NCBI RefSeq assembly: GCF_001443045.1
Contig: NZ_LKPJ01000002.1
Location: 380,074 to 444,073, forward strand
Origin: Burkholderia ambifaria
GTDB lineage: Bacteria > Pseudomonadota > Gammaproteobacteria > Burkholderiales > Burkholderiaceae
Direction of reading: 5' to 3'
DNA: 64,000 nt
In this document: piece by piece, positions 19,201-26,090 of the stretch
Layout: each line of letters opens with the position of its first letter
Numbering within the stretch: position 1 is the first letter of the stretch
Program-made: the position numbers and the translations under genes
Notes under the pieces: generated by a model
Database searches by the model: none
What the model saw: the letters and a program-made list of their open reading frames with translations, nothing else
Told to the model about the DNA's origin: nothing

Positions 19201-20019
19201 CACGTGCTCGACGCGGCCTGGCAACCGGTGCCGGCCGGCGCGACCGGCGAACTGTATCTGGCGGGCGCGGGCCTCGCGCGTGGCTATCTCGGCCGTCCGG
19301 GGTTGACCGCCGAGCGCTTCGTGCCCGATCCGTTCGTGGCGGGCGCGCGCATGTATCGCACCGGCGACCTCGCGCGGCGCCGCGCCGATGGCGCGCTCGA
19401 TTACCTCGGCCGCGTCGACACGCAGGTGAAACTACGCGGCCAGCGGATCGAGCCCGGTGAAATCGAGGCGCTGTTGCGAGCGGCGCCGGGCGTGCACGAC
19501 GCGGTCGTGATCGTGCGCGACGAGCAACTGATCGGCTATGTCGCCCGCTGCGACGCGGGGCCGCTCGACCGTGCGGCACTGCTGGATTCGCTGCGCGCGC
19601 AGTTGCCGGCATACATGGTGCCGTCGCAACTGATCGAGCTCGACGCGCTGCCGGTCACGCCGAACGGCAAATGCGATCGCCATGCGTTGCCCGCGCCGGT
19701 GCGCGAGGCAGCCGCGGCCGTCGAACTCGCGACCGACACGGAGCGCGCGCTCGCGGCGATCTGGCAGCGCGTGCTGCACGTGGACGCGATCGGCCGCGAC
19801 GACGACTTCTTCCTGCTCGGCGGCCACTCGCTGCTTGCGACGCAGGCCCATGCGCAGGCGAACCTGCACTGGGGTCTCGCGCTGCCGCTGCGCACGCTGT
19901 TCGACACCCGCACGCTCGAACGCTGCGCTGACGCGATCGACGCGGCCTGCGCGGCACGCGGCGAGACCGACGCGGCGAGCGCGATCGATGCGCTGCTCGG
20001 CGAACTGGAAACCCAATAA
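10261..20019 (+). CDS. orbI: OrbI, three-module NRPS (A-T-C-A-T-E-C-A-T)
   Basis: About 3252 residues. Core motifs seen: A1 TSGSTGTPK near residue 163; T1 G-A-D-S near 566; C2 HHAITDG near 770; A2 TSGSTG near 1241; T2 G-G-D-S near 1634; epimerase HHAIVDGVSW near 1826 with F-N-Y-L-G-Q-F-D; C3 HHVLLDGW near 2307; A3 TSGSTG near 2800; T3 G-G-H-S near 3186. It starts with A rather than C, so the first amino acid is loaded directly. The pocket residues at positions 235/236/239 read D-A-E (A1), D-L-T (A2, as in Asp-type codes) and D-V-W (A3, as in Ser codes). This matches OH-Orn, D-OH-Asp (with E) and Ser of ornibactin. RBS GAAGGA lies before the ATG; 9 bp separate it from orbJ. Confidence 0.92.
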   Translation: MTSFPTALHHRIRELARRAPAAPALAAPFQNDLRLSRGALDARASRLARQLRAAGVGAEVRVGVCVERSCELFVALLAVLKAGGVFVPLDPRHPAARLDWIVRDAQLRHGIVDAAGRAAHGASFEHAFDATSAVDDGADAAAFADEEDEDVPVHPRAAAYMIYTSGSTGTPKAVVVEHGPLAAHCDALAAALPIEGGDRLLHFASVNFDAAHECWLAPLAVGASVTIAPPQPFAPDAAHALMVRESVSVAAFPPAYLREFAAVAARDGVPPALRVLAFGGEALPQQAFEFVRRTFPSVRLINGYGPTEAVISPMLWPVEPGETPVLAAHDAYASLPIGHVIGPRVARIEGDEAGESGESGESGEGGELLLGGVCIARGYHGRPALTAERFIPDAQGEPGARVYRTGDLARQRADGAFDYLGRLDDQVQVRGVRVEPAEIAACLRTHPAVADAAVIAETGNGPTRLTACVALRAAADDAALKAHVGAQLPAAWQPHRFVRCDALPYTLNGKLDRAALRERIAAARDTEQHAGDAPRTPTEAQIAGFWQTLLGLDATPSRADRFFALGADSLAAMQLQAAIRAALRVNLRLDMLFADPALAELAAHVDRAERETGEPLAAIAARRAPADAAASGAAHVDRAASLAQQRFWVLAQTRDASAAYHIAAHWTIDGALDRAALQRALDHVIGRHEAWRTTLVDNDDGIVMQRIHAHLPVSIATVDLRDQPPAARDAEAARLAERDAGAPFDLSHGPLLRATLVVLADDRQRLLLTAHHAITDGWSSRCAFDELSAAYGAYAQGREPLLPALPIQYADYADWQRDMLAGGEGERQLEYWRGALRDVPGPLALPVDRQPGATRTLQGARASLRLPDTVTADVRRLARDAQATVFTVLLAALDAWLSRLTGETDVVVAVPVAHRQRPETRALLGLFLNTVALRVRVVSTLPFRALVDAARTAALDAVAHQDVPFERVVDAVKPPVKRGDEWLRVKFAQQFDARHDSVLPGATAVATPGPDLAARFDFALDFTDDANGIELVAAYATDCIDADTARAWLDSYAALVAAAAREPQCTTAALPCDASPASRQPRDGRALSVEHTDIVAAFARQAAAYPHRVALADTSASLTFAELDDASNRIAHALTLRGATADAPVIVCIERSARFVVGLLGALKAGALAVLLDPAQPDARLAAAAADSRARWALVANAAAWPAGIDAQPLDVDTLAQDATLAHAAGVRVAPHPEQGAYLIYTSGSTGTPKGVVVSHGALADYVQGMLDELAFAPDASFAMVSTVAADLGHTTLFGALCAGRTLHLLPAACAFDPDLFAEEMRRRDVGVLKIVPSHLQALLDARVPADVLPRHALVTGGETLTWALVARLAALAPACRVINHYGPTEATVGAIACDTASIAADARDPASGVPLGAPLPNARALVLDAFGACVPAGATGELYLGGPGVARGYLNRPAQTAERFVPDPFTPGARLYRTGDRVRLRTDGRLAFLGRIDDQVKIRGYRVEPGEVSAAVRACGPIAQAETLAIEHDGRLRLATFVVMRDGAAFDEAAVRAALGTTLPDYMVPAQFVALARLPVTANGKIDRAALRELAAAPVATASGDAPQGPVETALAEVWQAVLKAPHVGRDDNFFELGGDSILVLQVIARARKRGVRFTPKQLFDGPTVAELARIAKTGDVAAAMSATTSATPMPDQSTPAAEAILTPAQQRFFALDVPRPGHWNQSVAFDVRGPFDADAFARAFDTLLTHHDAFRQRFARGADGKWHARDVAKPYDALPFVEVAARDDADALARFDALQRRLDLGRGPLACACAARLPDGATQLYLAIHHAIVDGVSWRILLDDLDAAYRAACERTPVRLSQPGLRADAWAARLARAATDPASPLTAEVAYWTGMAQGDDLVPDHPDAPATNADAAVVVQTIDAALTRAALTDAHAAYRTQTIELLGAALALALAGAGTGTGGAASCRVELEGHGREALFDDADASRTIGWLTSHYPVTLPVAATACDTLCAVKDTLRAVPHKGLGFGVLAHYGDAATRAALAAVPRPHVTFNYLGQFDAPRDAMLVPRFGGTGIERDPQGPLGNTLAIHAYPDTDRDGARTLKVHWVYGAPQFERATIDAFAARFAVALRELADACASRVAHRGGGATPGDFPLAQAAGLTQAAIERAPLDWRTIDDVYPLSPMQQGILFHALFAPGHASYVNQLVATATALDADRLAAAFGASVARHDILRTSVMPDEAAPLQCVHRHAQMPIEQLDWRTRGDTLNADFDAWLAADRARGFDWREPPLMRLTLIRVANDAWRVVWTRHHVLLDGWSTARLLADVLRDYRDPDAVSPFASRPTLRYRDFIAWLGTRDRVADERFWTDRLAHLDAPTLIAERVADRADADMVTWRATIDADAMTRVARTARALKLTVNTLVQGAWALALQRMTHQPAVAFGATVAGRPDALADVDTVLGLFINTLPVITAPAPQQRAADWLQALQRENAAAAEHAHTPLADIQRWARGAGGALFDTLVVFENYPVDDTARDTDPRALALSDVRSIESTDFALTLVIESGAELTIDYGYDTARVDARQVETWHRAFACALDALSRTPDALLGTLSIADDATRDALALAQDTARTWPDTQRQPLHLQFAAAARATPDAIALEYTDTHGGVQRATYRELDLNTTRVAAALRRRGVLPDTPAALCVERSFDMVTALVGVLKAGAAYLPVDPDYPAERIAYLLRDARPAVAITQAHLREQVEAALGNDATTQLLTVADLLADGTDNGVDGVDGDAAADTATDAATDIDDARLAYLIYTSGSTGKPKGAGNSHGALANRIAWMQHAYRLTRDDVVLHKTPFGFDVSVWEFVWPLAIGAKLAIAAPGDHRDPARLAAAIHAHGVTVLHFVPSMLAAFAAYLDDFTAAAQCDSVRLIVASGEALAPELVAKVARLMPDATLVNLYGPTEAAIDVSHWTCGPSDASAVAVPIGHPIANLQLHVLDAAWQPVPAGATGELYLAGAGLARGYLGRPGLTAERFVPDPFVAGARMYRTGDLARRRADGALDYLGRVDTQVKLRGQRIEPGEIEALLRAAPGVHDAVVIVRDEQLIGYVARCDAGPLDRAALLDSLRAQLPAYMVPSQLIELDALPVTPNGKCDRHALPAPVREAAAAVELATDTERALAAIWQRVLHVDAIGRDDDFFLLGGHSLLATQAHAQANLHWGLALPLRTLFDTRTLERCADAIDAACAARGETDAASAIDALLGELETQ

Positions 20020-20028
20020 GGACGACGG

Positions 20029-23000
20029 ATGACGAAGGTTCAACCCGACTGGCTCGCGCTCGCGACGCGTTTCGCGCAACTGCCCGACGCGCAGCGCGCG
20101 GTGTTCATCGACAAGCTCGGCGCGGCCGGCATCGACTTTCGCGTGCTGCCGATCCCGCCGCGCACGCCGCGCAGCGATCGGGTGCCGGCGTCGTTCGCGC
20201 AGACGCGGCTGTGGCTGCACGCGCGGCTGATCGACGCGCCCGACGCGTATCACATCACCGAGCGGCTCGCGCTGACGGGCCCGCTCGACGGTCACGCGCT
20301 GCGGCTCGCGTGCGATGCGTTGATCGCGCGCCATGAAGCGCTGCGCACGACCTTCGATGAAGCGGAGGGCGGCGTCGCACAGACGATTCATCCGCCGCTG
20401 CGTTGCCCGTGGCGCGAGACCGATCTCGACGCGCTGCCCGACGCGCAGCGCGTCGCGCGCGCCGAAAGTATCGCGGCGGCCGACGAAGCCGGCGCATTCG
20501 ATCTCGGCGCGGCGCCGCTCGTGCGCGCACACCTGATCCGCTTCGACGCGACGCACCACTGGCTCGCGCTGACCGTGCACCACATCGTGTCGGACGGCTG
20601 GTCGTCGGGCGTGATGCTGGACGAGCTTGCGGCGTTCTATCGTGCGTATGCGTCGGGCCAGCCGGTGCCGCTCGCGCCGCTGCCGATCCAGTACGCGGAC
20701 TATGCGCTGTGGCAGCGCCGCTGGCTCGATGCCGGCGAGCGCGATCGCCAGCTGGCGTTCTGGCGCGAACGGCTCGATCCGCAGCGCGGCGTACTCACGC
20801 TGCCCGGCGCGGCCGCGCGGCCCGCTCGCCGCAGCGCGCGCGGGGCACATCATGTGTTTTCGCTCGACGCCCGCACCAGTGCACAGCTGCGCGCCTTCGC
20901 GGCCGCGTCGGGCGCGACGCCGTTCGCGGTGCTGCTCGCCACGCTCGACGCGCTGCTCGCGCGCGCGACCGGCGATGGGCGGATCTGTGTCGGCGTGCCG
21001 GCCGCGAACCGCGAGCGCGCGGAAACGGCCGGCCTGATCGGCTTCTTCGTCAACACGCTCGCGATCGACGTCGACGTGCCGGCGCACGGCGATTTCTCGT
21101 CGCTGGTCGCGCGCACGCAGCGCGCGCTCGTCGATGCACAGATGCACCAGGACGTGCCGTTCGAGCAGGTCGTCGACGCGCTCGGCGTGCCGCGCAGCGC
21201 AAGCCACCATCCGCTGTTCCAGGTGATGGCCGCGTATGGCGAGCGCCGCGCGCTGCCGGCGCTCGGCGCGGCGTCGGCAGCGTTGCTGCCGTCGGGCACG
21301 CCGTCCGCTAAATTCGACCTGACGCTTGCCGTCGAAGCGACGCCCGACGGCACGTTCGACGCCGCCTTCATTCATGCGCTCGACCTGTTCGATGGCGACG
21401 CGATCGAACGGCTGGCCGCACGCTTCGTCACGCTGCTGGGCGATGCGCTCGTGCGTCCCGACACGCCGGTCGGCGATCTCGACTGGCTGCCGGCGGACGA
21501 ACGAGCGCAGCTCTTCACGTGGAATGCGCCGGCAGGCGCGGCCGAAGCCGAGCCGTTCGTGCCGGTGCACGCGCGCATCGCCGCGCATGCGAAAGCACGG
21601 CCCGACGCACGCGGCGTCGCCGACGTCGATCGCGCGCTGACGCGCGGCGAGGTCGACGCGCGCGCGGCACGCATCGCGCGCAATCTCGTCGCGGCCGGCG
21701 TGCGGCCCGAAATACGCGTCGGCGTCGCGCTGCAACGCTCGGTCGACCTGCTGGTCGCGCTGATCGCGGTGCTGAAGTCGGGCGCCGCGTTCGTGCCGCT
21801 CGATCCGGCCCATCCGCGCGAACGGCTCGCGCAGATCGTCGGCGACGCAGGCATCGCGCACGTGCTGACCGATGGCGCGAGTGCTGCATCGCTGCCCGAG
21901 TTGCCGGCCCTGAGCGTGTGGCGCGCGGATGAAGTCGACGCGCTCGACGAGGCGGCCCACGTGACGCTGCCGGACGTGCTCCCCGGCCATGCCGCGTACG
22001 CGATCTACACGTCGGGCTCGACCGGCAAGCCGAAGGGCGTGATCGTCGATCACGCGGCGTTCGCGCGGCATTGCGTGGCGATCGCGGAGCGCTACGGTGC
22101 TGGCGAGCACGACGTGTTCCTGCTGTTCCAGTCGGTCAACTTCGACGGCGCGCACGAAGGGTGGTTTTCGCAATACCTGTCGGGCGCCGCTGTGTCGGTG
22201 ACGGCCGACGTGCTATGGCCGCCCGCGCAGACCTGCGCGATGATGGTCCGCGACGGCGTGACGATGACCTACGTGCCGCCCGGCTGCGCCGCGCAGCTCG
22301 CCGAATGGGCGCTCGCGCACGGCGCGCCGCCGACACTGCGCTCGCTGACCGTCGGCGGCGAAGCGACGTCGCGCGAAGCGTTCGCGATGCTGCGCCGCGC
22401 GATGCCGAACGTGCGCGTGGTCAACGGCTACGGCCCGACCGAAACCGTGATCACGCCGACCCTGTGGATGTTCCGTCCCGGCGACGATCTCGCGAAGCTT
22501 GGCGACGCCGCCTATCTGCCGATCGGTACGCTGGTCGGCGCGCGCACCGCGCACGTGCTCGACGCGCGGCTGCATCCGCTGCCGGTCGGCGTGATCGGCG
22601 AGCTGTATCTGGGCGGCGAGGGGATCGGCGTCGCGCGCGGCTACCTCGATCGTCCCGCGCTGACGGCCGAGCGCTTCGTGCCGGATCCGTACGGCGCGCC
22701 GGGTGCGCGTCTGTATCGCACGGGCGATCTCGTGCGGCGTCGCGCGGACGGCGTGTTCGACTTCATCGGCCGCGTCGATCACCAGGTGAAACTGCGCGGG
22801 CTGCGCATCGAACTCGGCGAGATCGAGGCGCAGCTGGCCGCGCACGATGCGGTGCGCGAAGCGTGCGCGGTCGTGCACGGGCAGGGCGCGCAGGCGCAGC
22901 TCGTCGCCTACGTCGAACTGACCGCGGACGCGCAGGCCGCCGCGCAACCGGTCGAAGCGGCGACGCTCGACGCGCACTTGCGCCGCACGCTGCCCGACTA

Positions 23001-25041
23001 CATGGTGCCCGCGCAGCTGATCGTGCTCGACGCGCTGCCGCGCAACGCGAACAGCAAGGTCGACCGTGCGCGGCTGCCGGCGCCGGTGCGCGTCGAACGC
23101 GCCTACGAAGCACCGCATGACGGCGACGAAACCGCGCTCGCGGCAATCTGGCGCGACGTGCTGAACGTCGAGCGCGTCGGCCGCGGCGACCACTTCTTCG
23201 AACTCGGCGGCCATTCGCTGGCGGCGGTGCGCGTTGCGACGCGCGTCGCCGAGCGGCTCGGCCGCGACGTGCCGGTGCGTGCGCTGTTCGAAGCGCCGGT
23301 GCTCGCACAATACGCACGCCAGGTGGCCGATGCGCCGCGCGCCGCACACGCCGGCGCCACGGCGCCGGGCGTCGCGGTGGTCAAACCCGATGCGCACGGC
23401 GTGTGGCCGCTGTCGCCCGCGCAGCTCGGCCTGTGGTTCCTGTGGCGCGCGCAGCCGGACAGCGCCGCGTACAACATTCCGGTCGTGCTGCGCGTGCGCG
23501 GTCCGCTCGACCTCGAGGCACTGCGCGCGGCGTTCTCGGCGGCGGCGGCCGCGCACCCGGCGCTGCGCGCACGGCTCGTCGTGCGCGACGGCATGCTGCC
23601 GGGCCAGCGGATCGACGCCGCGGCGTCCGTCGCGCTGCCGCTCGTCGACCTGTCCGCGCAGCCCGACGCGCTCGCCCGCGCGGCGGCGCTGACCGATGCC
23701 GATGCGCTCGCGCCGTTCGATATCGCGGCCGATGCGCCGCTGTGGCGTGCATGCGTGCTGCGGCTCGGCGCGGACGATCACGTGCTGTCGGTGACGATCC
23801 ATCACATCGTGTCGGATGGCGAATCGATCGAGCTGTGGCTCGATGCGGTGCGCGCACGCTATGTCGCGCTCGTGCGGGGCGACGTGGCATCGGCATCGGC
23901 ATCGGCATCGTCGACGACGACGGCGGAAAACACGTCGCTCGTGCTGCCCGCCCCGTGCCATCCGGCTCGCGTCGCGTACTGGCGCGACGCGCTGGCCGAC
24001 CTGCCATCTCCCATGCTGCCGCGGCGCGCACACGCGCCGGCCGTCCCGCAATGGCGCGCGGCGCGCATCGCGTTCGAGTTCGACGCGTCGCTGATCCGTG
24101 CCGCGCGCGACGCCGCGTCGGCTGCGCACGCGACGTTGCCGATGCTGTTGCACGCGGCGCTCAACACCGCGCTGTTCCGTGTGACCGGCGCAGCCGACCA
24201 GCCGGTCGGCGTGCTCGCATCGACGCGGGAGCTGACGGGCGATGCGGCGCGCGATGCGCTGGGCCTGTTCATCAATTCCGTGGTCGTGCGCACGCGGATC
24301 GACACGGCGGCCAGCCGCACCGACGTGCTCGCGCAGGTGCGCGATACGGCGCTCGCCGCTTATGCGCATGCCGACGTGCCGTTCGCCGACGTCGTCGCGG
24401 CGCTGCGCGCACCGCGTGCCGCGCACGCCAATCCGCTGTTCCAGGTGATGTTCAACTACCTGCGCCCGACCGGTGCCGCCGCACGCGACTGGGCCGGTTT
24501 GTCACTCGCCGACTTCGACGACGTGCGCCATCGCGTGGTGTTCACGCTGGAGCTGGATGTCGTCGAGCATCCGGACGGCCGCGTGAGCGCCGCGTTCTCG
24601 TATGCGGACGAACTGCTCGACGGCGGTTTCGTCGATGCGCTCGTCGAGCGCTATCACGACGAAGTCGCGCGTTTCGCCGGTGCGCCGGAAGCGACACTCG
24701 GCGTGCCCGATGCGCTGTTCGATGCGCCGGCAGCGGCTGCAGTCGGCCCGGCCACTGGCCAAGCAACGCCCGTCAAGACGGCATCGCATGCCCCGAACGC
24801 TGCGGCCGCGCTCGCCGCGCTGTGGTCGGACACATTCGCGACGGCCGCGCCGGCGCCCGACGCCGACCTGTTCGAAGCCGGCGCGACGTCGTTCGACGTC
24901 GTGCGCTTCGTTGACGCGGCCGGCCGCGCCGGTCACGCGCTGACGGTGGCTGACGTGTTCGCGTCGCCGACGCTCGCGGCGCTCGGCGCGCATGTCGAGG
25001 CATCGGCCGAAGCGGCGCAGGAGGTGCGCGATGCTGGCTGA
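20029..25041 (+). CDS. orbJ: OrbJ, terminal NRPS (C-A-T-C-T, no thioesterase)
   Basis: A 1670-residue NRPS. Motifs: C HHIVSDGWS near residue 184; A TSGSTGKPK near 661; T G-G-H-S near 1060; second C HHIVSDGES near 1258; final carrier-like domain L-F-E-A-G-A-T-S near 1618. The A-domain pocket region (N-F-D-G-A-H-E-G-W) closely resembles that of OrbI A1 (N-F-D-A-A-H-E-C-W), as expected if both activate N5-modified hydroxyornithine. No thioesterase or reductase follows; the last C-T pair probably joins putrescine and releases the product. A GCATCG tandem repeat (23887-23910) encodes a Ser/Ala linker in the second C domain. The 3' end overlaps orbK by 11 nt. Confidence 0.92.
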   Translation: MTKVQPDWLALATRFAQLPDAQRAVFIDKLGAAGIDFRVLPIPPRTPRSDRVPASFAQTRLWLHARLIDAPDAYHITERLALTGPLDGHALRLACDALIARHEALRTTFDEAEGGVAQTIHPPLRCPWRETDLDALPDAQRVARAESIAAADEAGAFDLGAAPLVRAHLIRFDATHHWLALTVHHIVSDGWSSGVMLDELAAFYRAYASGQPVPLAPLPIQYADYALWQRRWLDAGERDRQLAFWRERLDPQRGVLTLPGAAARPARRSARGAHHVFSLDARTSAQLRAFAAASGATPFAVLLATLDALLARATGDGRICVGVPAANRERAETAGLIGFFVNTLAIDVDVPAHGDFSSLVARTQRALVDAQMHQDVPFEQVVDALGVPRSASHHPLFQVMAAYGERRALPALGAASAALLPSGTPSAKFDLTLAVEATPDGTFDAAFIHALDLFDGDAIERLAARFVTLLGDALVRPDTPVGDLDWLPADERAQLFTWNAPAGAAEAEPFVPVHARIAAHAKARPDARGVADVDRALTRGEVDARAARIARNLVAAGVRPEIRVGVALQRSVDLLVALIAVLKSGAAFVPLDPAHPRERLAQIVGDAGIAHVLTDGASAASLPELPALSVWRADEVDALDEAAHVTLPDVLPGHAAYAIYTSGSTGKPKGVIVDHAAFARHCVAIAERYGAGEHDVFLLFQSVNFDGAHEGWFSQYLSGAAVSVTADVLWPPAQTCAMMVRDGVTMTYVPPGCAAQLAEWALAHGAPPTLRSLTVGGEATSREAFAMLRRAMPNVRVVNGYGPTETVITPTLWMFRPGDDLAKLGDAAYLPIGTLVGARTAHVLDARLHPLPVGVIGELYLGGEGIGVARGYLDRPALTAERFVPDPYGAPGARLYRTGDLVRRRADGVFDFIGRVDHQVKLRGLRIELGEIEAQLAAHDAVREACAVVHGQGAQAQLVAYVELTADAQAAAQPVEAATLDAHLRRTLPDYMVPAQLIVLDALPRNANSKVDRARLPAPVRVERAYEAPHDGDETALAAIWRDVLNVERVGRGDHFFELGGHSLAAVRVATRVAERLGRDVPVRALFEAPVLAQYARQVADAPRAAHAGATAPGVAVVKPDAHGVWPLSPAQLGLWFLWRAQPDSAAYNIPVVLRVRGPLDLEALRAAFSAAAAAHPALRARLVVRDGMLPGQRIDAAASVALPLVDLSAQPDALARAAALTDADALAPFDIAADAPLWRACVLRLGADDHVLSVTIHHIVSDGESIELWLDAVRARYVALVRGDVASASASASSTTTAENTSLVLPAPCHPARVAYWRDALADLPSPMLPRRAHAPAVPQWRAARIAFEFDASLIRAARDAASAAHATLPMLLHAALNTALFRVTGAADQPVGVLASTRELTGDAARDALGLFINSVVVRTRIDTAASRTDVLAQVRDTALAAYAHADVPFADVVAALRAPRAAHANPLFQVMFNYLRPTGAAARDWAGLSLADFDDVRHRVVFTLELDVVEHPDGRVSAAFSYADELLDGGFVDALVERYHDEVARFAGAPEATLGVPDALFDAPAAAAVGPATGQATPVKTASHAPNAAAALAALWSDTFATAAPAPDADLFEAGATSFDVVRFVDAAGRAGHALTVADVFASPTLAALGAHVEASAEAAQEVRDAG

Positions 25042-26056
25042 AGTGCGTCCGGACGGATTCACGATGCCCGACACCTGCCGTCTCGCGTTCGCGGACGGCC
25101 TGGTCGCCGCGCGCGACGGCGCGGAGATCCGCGTCGCGCAGGGCGACGGCATCGGCGCGCAGCTGCTGCGCGCGCAACTCGCGGACGACGGCACGCTGCG
25201 CCTCGTCGCGTACAACCATCGTGCGGCGCCGGCCGAGCAGCGCCGCGCGCTGCTGGCCGCACTCGCCGCGGCGTTTTCCGACGACGTGCGCCGCGCGGCG
25301 ATCCGTCTCGACCCGGCCGCGTGGCCGGCGGTCGCGCTCGATGCGCTGCGCGCGAGCGGCGTGCTCGCCGACGGCGGCCTGTGCATGCGCGAAGGCTGGG
25401 CGCAGCAGGCCGATCTGTGGCGCGTCGGCACGCCGCTGCCGTGCGCGACGCTGCCGATGCTGACCGACGGCCGCCGTCATCCGCGCCGACCGCCCGCGCC
25501 GCGCGGCGACGTGTATGCGCGCGACCTGCCGGCGCTCGGCGTGCGCTTCACGCTGCGCGGCTGGCAGCCGGCCGAAGACGCCGCGCGCGTCGCGCGCTGG
25601 TTCGACGAGCCGCGCGTGCGCGACGGCTGGCCGGGCACGCAGCCCGGCGCGGACGGTACGGGGCCCGATGCCGATCCGCACGTGAGCCCGCTCGTCGGGT
25701 GCTTCGACGGCGAACCGTTCGCCTATGTCGAGGCGTTCTGGCTGAAGGAAGACCCGCTCGCGCCGCACGTTGGCGCGCGCGACTACGACCGCGGGCTGCG
25801 GATGCTGGTCGGCGAGCCGCGCTGGCGCGGCCCGCATTGCGTGGCGGGTTGGCTGCCGTCCGTCGTTCATTACCTGTTTCTCGACGACCCGCGCACCGAA
25901 GCGGTCGGCTGCGCGGTCCCGGCCGGCCGTGCGCGGATCGTCGATACCCTCGCGCGGCACGGCTTCGCGCGGCCGCGTCGTCTGGCGCTCGCCGACGCGC
26001 AGCCGCTGTGGATGTGCACGCAGCGCGAGACCTTCTTCACCGGCCGTCACGTCTGA
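25031..26056 (+). CDS. orbK: OrbK, GNAT-type acyltransferase, divergent paralogue of OrbL
   Basis: About 341 residues. The C-terminal half (from R-G-D-V-Y-A-R-D-L-P, about residue 157) is clearly related to OrbL and to siderophore N-acyltransferases of the IucB/PvdY group: F-D-G-E-P-F-A-Y-V-E-A-F-W, K-E-D-P-L-A-P, Y-D-R-G-L-R-M-L-V-G and H-Y-L-F-L-D-D-P-R-T align. Near the C terminus OrbK lacks the conserved E-P-R-x-D and F-P-H-K-R-A-A-L blocks kept in OrbL. It may acylate hydroxyornithine with a different donor or be partly inactive. The ATG is preceded by AGGAGGT and overlaps the orbJ end. 34 bp separate it from pvdA. Confidence 0.85.
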   Translation: MLAEVRPDGFTMPDTCRLAFADGLVAARDGAEIRVAQGDGIGAQLLRAQLADDGTLRLVAYNHRAAPAEQRRALLAALAAAFSDDVRRAAIRLDPAAWPAVALDALRASGVLADGGLCMREGWAQQADLWRVGTPLPCATLPMLTDGRRHPRRPPAPRGDVYARDLPALGVRFTLRGWQPAEDAARVARWFDEPRVRDGWPGTQPGADGTGPDADPHVSPLVGCFDGEPFAYVEAFWLKEDPLAPHVGARDYDRGLRMLVGEPRWRGPHCVAGWLPSVVHYLFLDDPRTEAVGCAVPAGRARIVDTLARHGFARPRRLALADAQPLWMCTQRETFFTGRHV

Positions 26057-26090
26057 CGGGCCGGTTTCACCGACAAGGGAGCTGAGAGAC

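Noticed and set aside
24700..25041. Thioesterase or reductase domain at the end of OrbJ
   Set aside because: The last ~90 residues form a carrier-like domain (G-A-T-S); there is no G-x-S-x-G or nucleotide-binding motif afterwards.
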